From Campylobacterales bacterium (GTDB lineage: Bacteria; Campylobacterota; Campylobacteria; Campylobacterales; Arcobacteraceae), in the NCBI GenBank assembly GCA_019752775.1, contig JAIELU010000118.1, positions 1 through 7,277 of the forward strand: DNA of 7,277 bases, in the 5' to 3' direction. Below, piece by piece: positions 1-5,503 of the stretch. Below the pieces are notes generated by a model that was not told the origin of the DNA, made no database searches, and saw nothing but the letters and a program-made list of their open reading frames with translations. A program made the position numbers and the translations under genes. The stretch's first letter is position 1. Each line of letters starts with the position of its first letter.

Positions 1-688
1 AAAAATCATTATCTTCTTTTACATCATAAATTTGTTCACAATCTTCTTTTGATAATCCCATATTATAAAGAACTTGAGGTTTTTCACTTGAAAGATAATC
101 AATTAAACTATCAACAGAAAAAGTTAATATAACTTCTGCTTTTGGTAATTGTTCAAAAATCTTTTTTATGACAGGAATAGGTGCATCAGCATAACCATAT
201 TGGTCAAGAATAAAAATACATCTATTTGCACGACTTCGATTTTTTATATTATCTATAATTACATCTAAGTAAGAAATAAATTTACCATTTAAACAATTTG
301 TGTCTTCACTGAAGTAACCATAATCATTTAATGTCTTATTTAAAAACAAGAATGAATTTTTGTTTTTTTCAATAAAAGTATATTTAATATCGAAAGTTAC
401 CGTTTTACAATTACTTGTTTCTTTTTCAAAATTGATGATTTTTTTTGTTTTTTCAATAGTTTCTTTTATTCTTATTGGACTTCCAGTTGTTCCATCACTA
501 TAAATTCCACCACCACAAAATCCATCAATAATATCAAGTTTTAATGAACTTACTTTAAAACCTTTAGTCAAATATCTTAAATATATTTCTAAATAATTTT
601 CAATAATATCCAGCTTTACCTTACTATGGTCTTCAATAGTTGGTAACTCTTCTCCTATAGACCAATTATATTTATTAACTTTAGCCAA
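1..688 (-). CDS. tcmP: three-Cys-motif partner protein TcmP, methyltransferase-like (3' end outside window)
   Basis: I translated this reading frame by hand from the minus strand. It stays open for 229 codons and leaves the window without a stop. It begins at a TTG preceded by GAGGG at 5-nt spacing, and its first 8 nt overlap the end of the DUF5131 gene, so the two are probably translationally coupled. Visible motifs are DIIDGFCGGG at about residues 52-61 followed by GSP (69-71), which resembles the DxFAGxG...GSP signature of TcmP proteins and a Rossmann-type nucleotide-binding loop. FILDQYGY (159-166) resembles the family's FxDPyG segment. TcmP is known as the regular neighbour of Gp37/Gp68 proteins carrying the three-Cys motif. 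The partnership is established; the biochemical role is not known to me. A SAM-dependent methyltransferase fold is inferred. The C-terminus cannot be assessed. Confidence 0.85.
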   Translation of the reverse strand, partial: MAKVNKYNWSIGEELPTIEDHSKVKLDIIENYLEIYLRYLTKGFKVSSLKLDIIDGFCGGGIYSDGTTGSPIRIKETIEKTKKIINFEKETSNCKTVTFDIKYTFIEKNKNSFLFLNKTLNDYGYFSEDTNCLNGKFISYLDVIIDNIKNRSRANRCIFILDQYGYADAPIPVIKKIFEQLPKAEVILTFSVDSLIDYLSSEKPQVLYNMGLSKEDCEQIYDVKEDNDF

Positions 689-1409
689 ATAAACCCTCTG
701 TAATTTTTTTAGGCATTTCATCATATGTATTATTATCCAAGAGTCTTCCTGCTTTTTTCTTATTTTTACCGCCCCATTGTTTAAAAAAGAAAGGAACCTC
801 TTGAGTATTACATTGATTTTTTATATCTACTACCCACTCTTTTAACATTGGTCTAGCCTTTGCTCCACTTTCACCACCAACAATTACCCAGTCAATATTT
901 TTTAAATTTAAATTATTTATTGGAGTTAATAATGGTTCTATAGAGAGGAACTTTATATAAGCACCTGATTCTCTCAAATAATCTATTCTATGTGTAACTT
1001 TTTGACTTTCAACTGTTGTACCTAACCATATATTTTTAGTCCAAGTAATTGAATCATTAAGTTCTTTAATTCTTTCTGCTCGTTTAGTTAAAACTTGAAA
1101 AGTGTGCCAATGAGCTTTATTCATAACTTCAAATAATTTTAGAATAAATTCATCAGGTACGTCTTTATGAAATATATCACTCATGGAACATACAAATATT
1201 GTTTGAGGTTTTTTCATAAATAATGGGTCTTCAATATTTTCATAATGCAATGTTAAATTAAATGCATTTTCATATTTTTTTAAACCCATATTTTTTAATC
1301 TGTTAGCCATTTTTTCAGCATAACAATTTGTACAACCATCACTGTACTTAGTACACCCAGTTATTGGATTCCAAGTAGAACCAGTCCATTCAATTTTTGA
1401 TTTACTCAT
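681..1409 (-). CDS. DUF5131 / phage Gp37-Gp68 family three-Cys-motif protein
   Basis: This 242-residue protein is a full-length member of the Gp37/Gp68 (DUF5131) family. The N-terminus carries the hallmark IEWTGSTWNP followed by three cysteines in C-x6-C-x2-C spacing (C19, C26, C29), which probably bind an Fe-S cluster or a metal and recall the radical-SAM cysteine motif. Other family marks are VCSMSDIFH (73-81), VLTKRAER (106-113), LGTTVES (129-135), FLSIEPLL (154-161), VGGESGAKARPM (177-188) and FFFKQWGG (207-214). The start follows AAGG 6 nt upstream, and the next gene, tcmP, begins inside its stop region. An HTH gene lies 40 nt upstream on the same strand, suggesting a three-gene transcript. 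The family is found on phages and in accessory islands. A radical-SAM-type role is an inference from the cysteines; its substrate is unknown. Confidence 0.9.
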   Translation of the reverse strand: MSKSKIEWTGSTWNPITGCTKYSDGCTNCYAEKMANRLKNMGLKKYENAFNLTLHYENIEDPLFMKKPQTIFVCSMSDIFHKDVPDEFILKLFEVMNKAHWHTFQVLTKRAERIKELNDSITWTKNIWLGTTVESQKVTHRIDYLRESGAYIKFLSIEPLLTPINNLNLKNIDWVIVGGESGAKARPMLKEWVVDIKNQCNTQEVPFFFKQWGGKNKKKAGRLLDNNTYDEMPKKITEGLFG

Positions 1410-1449
1410 ATTAATCCTTATCTAATAACGATTATATATTTTAAACTAA

Positions 1450-1725
1450 TTATATAATCTTTTCTTTTTTTTCTCGAATTCTTCCTCTAGTTTCATCTTC
1501 ATGCCACATTCTAACTATTTTAATAATCTCATCATTAGTCAATTTATTTAACATTCTTAGTAAAACTTTCATTCCTAAAGGCTTATTATTCCCTCTATAA
1601 TATTCAGAATAAGCTCTTTTTGATATACCTATACTTTTAGCCATATCTTCTTGTGTAATTCTTTCTGCATTATTTTGCAATTCCATATAACAATGAATAT
1701 GTTTAATAATATCTTTTATTTCCAT
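1450..1725 (-). CDS. small Cro/C1-type helix-turn-helix regulator
   Basis: I read this as a 91-residue protein beginning MEIKDIIKHI. The segment ITQEDMAKSIGISKRAYSEYYRG (about residues 24-46) has the pattern of a Cro/C1-type helix-turn-helix: a Gln-Glu-Asp/Met-Ala helix, a Gly turn and a Ser/Arg-rich recognition helix. The C-terminus is basic (RGRIREKKEKII). The frame is open for 16 further codons upstream to an ATG at 1773, but that ATG lies inside a perfect palindrome, the extra residues are hydrophobic and unlike HTH N-termini, and no ribosome site precedes it. I therefore chose the inner start, which also lacks a clear Shine-Dalgarno. A TATAAT about 6 nt before it could even give a near-leaderless transcript. 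Its position at the head of the DUF5131-tcmP cassette suggests that it controls the cassette and itself. No toxin-like feature is visible. Confidence 0.75.
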   Translation of the reverse strand: MEIKDIIKHIHCYMELQNNAERITQEDMAKSIGISKRAYSEYYRGNNKPLGMKVLLRMLNKLTNDEIIKIVRMWHEDETRGRIREKKEKII

Positions 1726-1758
1726 ACGTTTATTATATCTAAATAAAAATAAATTTAT

Positions 1759-1764
1759 GTTATA
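1759..1764 (-). promoter_or_regulatory. candidate -10 box for the HTH-DUF5131-tcmP transcript
   Basis: TATAAC on the minus strand would place a transcription start about 27 nt before the HTH start codon. An alternative TATAAT at 1737-1732 would place it almost at the start codon. Neither has a recognisable -35 box at good spacing. The choice matters for whether the palindrome overlaps the promoter. Confidence 0.3.
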
Positions 1765-1765
1765 A

Positions 1766-1785
1766 AAACACATAATTATGTGTTT
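1766..1785. promoter_or_regulatory. perfect 20-bp palindrome, candidate operator of the HTH regulator
   Basis: The two 10-nt halves AAACACATAA and TTATGTGTTT are exact reverse complements with no spacer, giving a perfectly symmetric site suited to a dimeric HTH protein. It lies 40 nt upstream of the chosen HTH start. On the minus strand it is directly followed by TATAAC (1764-1759), a plausible -10 box, so a bound repressor would cover the -35/spacer region. Autoregulation is inferred from the position; no second copy was noticed in the window. Confidence 0.6.
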
Positions 1786-1802
1786 AAAGATATATTATTT
1801 TT

Positions 1803-1813
1803 TAGGCTAAATA
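1803..1813 (+). repeat. 11-bp direct repeat, left copy
   Basis: TAGGCTAAATA here is repeated exactly at 3055-3065, so the two copies bracket the recombinase gene and its inverted repeats. The match does not extend beyond 11 bp on either side. Short exact matches are frequent in AT-rich DNA, so it may be chance. Confidence 0.3.
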
Positions 1814-1957
1814 AAAAAAATGGAGTCTAAATTATTCTTTTTTTCTTATAGCTAACTAAGTAATAATCAACTATCTTTAACTTCAAACTTTTACTCAAAC
1901 CTCTATTTATTTTTATTAATATTTACAATGGCGAAAATACTCCACCTTCAATCAAAT

Positions 1958-1987
1958 TTGTTGCTACAAGTAATAATTTATTATAAA
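1958..1987 (+). promoter_or_regulatory. weak sigma70-like promoter candidate for the recombinase
   Basis: TTGTTG and TATAAA are separated by 18 nt, with the -10 box ending 34 nt before the start codon. The -35 matches TTGACA at only three of six positions, and such matches are frequent in DNA this AT-rich, so this is only a suggestion. Confidence 0.3.
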
Positions 1988-2021
1988 GTTATTAAACTCT
2001 TTTAAATAAAAAAGGAGAATT

Positions 2022-2948
2022 ATGACTTTACAAGAAGCTATAAAAAGATTTAAATTTCATTGTACATATGAAAAAAATCTAAGTTCAAAAACAATGCGTG
2101 CTTACGATATTGATATAAATCAATTTCTGGGAAGATTTATTACTTATGAAATAAACAAAATAAACAAATTTGATTTAAAAGATTATGTAGAGAATTTGTA
2201 TCTATATTCTTATAAAATAAAAACTATCAAAAGAAAAATTGCTGTACTTAAAGCTTTTTTTAATTATCTTGAATTTGAAGAATTAATAGATATTAATCCA
2301 TTTAGAAAATTAAAATTATCCTTAAAAGAACCAAAATTATTGCCAAAAACTTTAGAATTGAAGGAAATTAAAATAATTCTAAAACATTTATACCAATTAA
2401 AGAATAATTTTCAAAACAGAGAATCTTTTAGTTATAAATTGCTAGTTAGAGATATTGTTTCAATTGAAATATTATTTTCAACAGGAATAAGAGTATCAGA
2501 ATTATCAAATTTAAAAAAGAATGAAATAAACATAAAATTAGGAGTAATTAAAATATTTGGTAAAGGCTCAAAAGAAAGAATTATTCAAATCTGTGATAAA
2601 GAAGTTCTAAACTTATTAAAAGAATATACTAAATTATTTAATTTTGATAAAAATACAAATGAATATTTTTTGTTAAACAGACTTAATAAAAAATTTTCAG
2701 ATCAATGTATAAGAAATATGTTACAAAAATATCAAAAAGAATTAGGACTTAAACACATAACCCCTCATATGTTTAGACATTCTTTTGCCACATTACTTTT
2801 AGAAGAAGGTGTTGATATAAGATATATACAAAATATGTTAGGTCATGCCTCAATATCAACAACTCAAATTTACACAAAAGTTAATGTAAAACATCAAAGA
2901 AAATTACTAAATACTAAGCATCCAAGAAGAAATCTTAATTTTTCTTAG
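2022..2948 (+). CDS. Xer-type tyrosine recombinase/integrase
   Basis: This 308-residue protein is the size of XerC/XerD and has both domains of the family. The N-terminal SAM-like core-binding domain spans about 1-100 (LSSKTMRAYDIDINQFL at 20-36). The catalytic domain spans about 110-300. The complete active site is readable: R157 in STGIRVSELSNL, K181 in FGKGSKERII, H249 and R252 in TPHMFRHSFATLLLEEG, H275 in NMLGHASISTT and the nucleophile Y284 in QIYTKV. AAGGAG sits 4 nt before the ATG. It cuts and rejoins DNA at short inverted-arm sites through a phosphotyrosine intermediate. It lacks the extra segment typical of integron IntI and the arm-binding N-terminal domain of lambda-like integrases. 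It could be a chromosomal dimer resolvase, but its island setting favours a mobile-element or cassette recombinase. An unusual inverted repeat lies just after its stop. Confidence 0.93.
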   Translation: MTLQEAIKRFKFHCTYEKNLSSKTMRAYDIDINQFLGRFITYEINKINKFDLKDYVENLYLYSYKIKTIKRKIAVLKAFFNYLEFEELIDINPFRKLKLSLKEPKLLPKTLELKEIKIILKHLYQLKNNFQNRESFSYKLLVRDIVSIEILFSTGIRVSELSNLKKNEINIKLGVIKIFGKGSKERIIQICDKEVLNLLKEYTKLFNFDKNTNEYFLLNRLNKKFSDQCIRNMLQKYQKELGLKHITPHMFRHSFATLLLEEGVDIRYIQNMLGHASISTTQIYTKVNVKHQRKLLNTKHPRRNLNFS

Positions 2949-2956
2949 TAAATAGG

Positions 2957-2992
2957 ATCTAAGATAAAGATATAAATAACTTTATCTTAGAT
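2957..2992. repeat. perfect 13-bp inverted repeat with 10-nt centre, candidate recombination site
   Basis: ATCTAAGATAAAG and CTTTATCTTAGAT are exact reverse complements around a 10-nt centre, 8 nt after the recombinase stop. The inner 11 nt of the right arm, TTATCTTAGAT, match the classical XerD half-site TTATGTTAAAT at 9 of 11 positions, and the left arm is its mirror image. Counted as 11-bp arms, the centre is 14 nt instead of the usual 6-8, so it is not a canonical dif site. No U-tract follows, so a Rho-independent terminator is unlikely, although a hairpin in the transcript is possible. Confidence 0.6.
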
Positions 2993-3019
2993 ATATTATG
3001 ATTTCATACAAAGTTTTAG

Positions 3020-3053
3020 AGATTTTTAGCTATTGATTTTATACTAAAAATCT
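3020..3053. repeat. second inverted repeat, 10-bp arms
   Basis: AGATTTTTAG and CTAAAAATCT are exact reverse complements separated by 14 nt. The right arm overlaps a TATACT (3040-3045) that could be the -10 box of the next gene, so the element may be an operator or a leader hairpin instead of a recombination site. It is immediately followed by the second copy of the 11-bp TAGGCTAAATA repeat. Confidence 0.45.
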
Positions 3054-3054
3054 A

Positions 3055-3065
3055 TAGGCTAAATA
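3055..3065 (+). repeat. 11-bp direct repeat, right copy
   Basis: This is the second copy of TAGGCTAAATA (first at 1803-1813). It sits between the second inverted repeat and the start of the orphan thiol-enzyme-like gene, with the same orientation as the left copy. Confidence 0.3.
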
Positions 3066-3084
3066 TTTATTAATAAGAGAAAAA

Positions 3085-3651
3085 ATGAATGAAATTATTT
3101 ATAATTTAATTGAAAAATATAAAAGTAATGAAGAAAAAAATGAATATATAGAATATGTTTATGATGATGTAGAAATATTGAAGCAAACAGGGATAGAATT
3201 ATTAACTGAAGTTCCAATACTTCCTGGATTATGTGCACCTATGAGTGCAAGATGGGCATATATATTAAATAAAAATTATTCAATTCCGGCAATAGTTGTA
3301 GCTGGTAATTTAAAACTTAACGGTAATACAATATTTAATTGTAATCAAAATTTACCTACTAAAATAACTTCTGAAACTTTTTTCAAAGATATTTGGAACG
3401 GACATTGTTGGGTTGAAATTAATGGTATCATTGCAGATATTTCAATTTTTAGAACTGCAGCTGAAATAAGTAAATCTCATGATCTAAATAAATATTTTTC
3501 AAATTTTGGCAAGAATAAAGGTGCATTGATAGCAAAAAAAAATTATATTCCATGTGAATTAGAATATATTCCCAAATATGTCCTATCTAATATGCAGATA
3601 GAAGCATTAAATAACGGATTAAAAGAATTGATAAAACAATCTAATATATAA
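3085..3651 (+). CDS. uncharacterised protein, transglutaminase/papain-like Cys-His-Asp candidate
   Basis: I do not recognise a named family for this 188-residue protein. It has no signal peptide or membrane segment and appears to be cytoplasmic. Three conserved-looking blocks have the order and spacing of a transglutaminase-fold thiol enzyme. C50 lies in LPGLCAPMSARWAYIL, at the head of a helix; H107 in WNGHCWVEING, at the start of a strand; and D118 in IIADISIF, one strand later. The HxWVE(x)-G-x-x-x-D pattern resembles that of lasso-peptide B-type proteases and other transglutaminase-like proteins. Whether it is a protease, an amidase, an acyltransferase or inactive cannot be told. AGAG lies upstream of the ATG but is weak, and inverted repeats fill the leader. 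It stands alone, 136 nt after the recombinase and 193 nt before the DUF262 gene, like a single-gene cassette. Confidence 0.6.
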   Translation: MNEIIYNLIEKYKSNEEKNEYIEYVYDDVEILKQTGIELLTEVPILPGLCAPMSARWAYILNKNYSIPAIVVAGNLKLNGNTIFNCNQNLPTKITSETFFKDIWNGHCWVEINGIIADISIFRTAAEISKSHDLNKYFSNFGKNKGALIAKKNYIPCELEYIPKYVLSNMQIEALNNGLKELIKQSNI

Positions 3652-3806
3652 TTATAATAAGATTCAAAATAAATTGATTATAAAATTTAACTCAAATTAT
3701 TTTCTTTCCTATCAAAATCATTAAAATACATATGATAATGCATTAGAGAGCTTTAAGAATAATTTCAATTAATTTATTTTTTACTCCTTATTAAAGTATT
3801 TATACA

Positions 3807-3812
3807 TATAAT
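3807..3812 (+). promoter_or_regulatory. candidate -10 box for the DUF262-ATPase operon
   Basis: TATAAT lies 32 nt before the DUF262 start codon, a normal distance for a short leader. No good -35 hexamer is visible at 16-18 nt upstream; T-rich tracts lie there instead. The 193-nt gap after the previous gene supports independent transcription of the operon. Confidence 0.4.
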
Positions 3813-3844
3813 CACATTTATGAAAATTAAAGATAAGAGGTATT

Positions 3845-5503
3845 ATGAGTCTTCAATTAAGAGCAGAACAAAAAAAGATAACTGATATATTTAATAATGA
3901 AGTTGAATATATAATTCCAAATTTTCAAAGGCCATATTCTTGGGGATACGGTCAATGTTACCAATTATATAGTGATATATTTGATTCTTTTGAAAAAAAT
4001 GAGGAATTTTTTTTAGGAAATATTGTTACAGCTAATAGCCAAGAAAATAGTGACTTTTTTCAACTAATTGATGGTCAACAAAGAATAACTACATTACTCT
4101 TATGGATAAAAGCTTTATTTCTTTTATATGAAGAAAAATTTGAATCTGAACATGGTGGTTTAAAAAAAGCTTTATATAAGGAGGATTGGGAATCTGGAAA
4201 ATTACGACGTAGATTAACTTCAAATATACTTGAAACAAAAGACGATGATTTAATTGAAATTATTTTATCTGAAAATTTTAGTCAAGAACAATTAATAGAA
4301 CTTTTTAATAAAAATAAGAATCGACTAGAAAATAAAATAGAAGATAAAGCAGAAATTAAAAATAAATTTGAAATGAATTTTATTTATTTATATTATTGGT
4401 CAAAAAATGATTACGAAAATAATTTAAAAGAATTTATTATTTACTTATTAAAAAAAGTAATGCTTCTACCAATGCAATTAAATGCTGATAATACAGATGA
4501 AGCAATCAATAAAGCATTAAAAATATTTGAAACAATTAATAATAGAGGTATGGATTTAGCAGATTCAGATATTTTAAAAGCTAAAATATATGCATTAGCA
4601 ATAAAAGATAATAATGGACCATTATTCATCAAAAAATGGATTGAATTAAGAGAAAATTTAGAAATAATGAATCTTAAAATAGATGACATTTTTAGATTTT
4701 ATTTACATATTATAAGAGGACAAGAAAAACTTACAACATCGGAAATAGGTCTTAGAGATTTTTTTACATTAGAACCTTATTCGCCTTTGAAAACAAAAAA
4801 TTACAATGAAATATTAGATGATTTATATAATATTGTTTTTGTTTATGAATATATAGACGAGAGAATAAAAGAAAAATCAAAACTTTCAAAGTGGTTACAA
4901 GTAATAGAAAACTATACTAATCAATATCCTAAAATTGCATTAGTTGTATTCTTATTTTATACATATAAAAAAACTGGTAGCTTAAGTGATGAAAGTATTA
5001 TAATTGATTTTTGCAAAAATATTATAAGATATGTTTATTATAAAGGAGCCACTTCAACTATAAAAAATGAAATATATTTGATTATTAAAAATATTGCTTG
5101 GGATATTGAACTTAAAAAATATGAATATAATTTATCTACAAATTTCTTTGATTCAATGGGAAGACTTAAGAAAGGTTTTGCATTATTATCTTATTACTTA
5201 AATAATAATGATGATGATGATATCTCTAATCTTTCATTTAATAGATTAATCACATATAGTGATAAAGATTTTAATAATGATAATATTGATGATATATACG
5301 ATTGCTTAGGTAATTTTGTTTTTTTAGATCTTAATAAAAGAAATATTTCTTTTGAGAGTAGAATAAGATTTTTTGATAATTCTAGTATTTTTAAGAAACA
5401 AATTCATCCTCACTTAATAATGCAAGATCCTATTTCTTTTATAAAAGAAAGAGATGAAAAATTAAAAAATAAATTAATTGAATTTATGAAGGGTTTAATT
5501 TGA
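3845..5503 (+). CDS. DUF262 (GmrSD N-terminal-like) protein with degenerate DUF1524-like C-terminus
   Basis: The N-terminus is a clear DUF262 domain, a ParB-like nucleotide-binding fold found in GmrSD, SspE and BrxU-type restriction factors. It shows IPNFQRPYSW (24-33), FLGNIV (57-62), the signature DGQQRITTLL (77-86) and FETINNRGMDLADSDILKA (228-246). The last 65 residues resemble the end of a DUF1524 domain: LGNFVFLDLNKRN (488-500), a K/R-rich stretch, then IKERDEKL (533-540). The usual DUF1524 HIxP segment with the first catalytic His of the HNH nuclease should lie before this. The corresponding region (about 455-475) reads as an Asp-rich run followed by SFNRLITYS and holds no His. I infer that the nuclease is lost or replaced. 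At 552 residues the length suits a single-chain DUF262-DUF1524 protein. AGAGG precedes the ATG. It overlaps the ATPase gene by 4 nt, so the two products probably act together. Confidence 0.88.
   Translation: MSLQLRAEQKKITDIFNNEVEYIIPNFQRPYSWGYGQCYQLYSDIFDSFEKNEEFFLGNIVTANSQENSDFFQLIDGQQRITTLLLWIKALFLLYEEKFESEHGGLKKALYKEDWESGKLRRRLTSNILETKDDDLIEIILSENFSQEQLIELFNKNKNRLENKIEDKAEIKNKFEMNFIYLYYWSKNDYENNLKEFIIYLLKKVMLLPMQLNADNTDEAINKALKIFETINNRGMDLADSDILKAKIYALAIKDNNGPLFIKKWIELRENLEIMNLKIDDIFRFYLHIIRGQEKLTTSEIGLRDFFTLEPYSPLKTKNYNEILDDLYNIVFVYEYIDERIKEKSKLSKWLQVIENYTNQYPKIALVVFLFYTYKKTGSLSDESIIIDFCKNIIRYVYYKGATSTIKNEIYLIIKNIAWDIELKKYEYNLSTNFFDSMGRLKKGFALLSYYLNNNDDDDISNLSFNRLITYSDKDFNNDNIDDIYDCLGNFVFLDLNKRNISFESRIRFFDNSSIFKKQIHPHLIMQDPISFIKERDEKLKNKLIEFMKGLI

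Larger units (their letters stand above)
1774..2021. other. divergent intergenic region between the HTH gene and the recombinase
   Basis: This 248-nt stretch separates two divergent transcription units. It holds most of the regulator's palindrome at its left end, one copy of an 11-bp repeat (1803-1813), and near its right end a weak promoter for the recombinase: TTGTTG (1958-1963), 18 nt, then TATAAA (1982-1987). The patch at about 1926-1970 is less AT-rich than its surroundings and looks coding-like in more than one frame, but only over about 20 codons. No tRNA-like structure that could serve as an integration target was seen. Confidence 0.4.

Noticed and set aside
1726..1773. 16-residue N-terminal extension of the HTH protein
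   Set aside because: Its ATG lies within the perfect palindrome, has no ribosome site, and the residues (CFYNINLFLF) do not resemble the N-terminus of a soluble regulator.
1928..2005. 25-codon plus-strand ORF starting ATGGCG
   Set aside because: No Shine-Dalgarno site, no recognisable motif and strongly low-complexity second half; short ORFs of this kind are expected by chance.
2957..2992. Rho-independent terminator for the recombinase
   Set aside because: The stem is long but AT-rich and is followed by a mixed ATATATTATG stretch, not a T-run.
2022..3084. Integron integrase with an attC site
   Set aside because: The recombinase lacks the additional IntI segment before the H-x-x-R box, and the inverted repeats do not show the paired R and L boxes of attC. 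No repeated array of similar sites follows the next gene.
4441..4689. Open frame of 82 codons on the minus strand inside the DUF262 gene
   Set aside because: It is antisense to a well-supported coding region, has no ribosome site and no family motif; it is a by-product of the codon usage.
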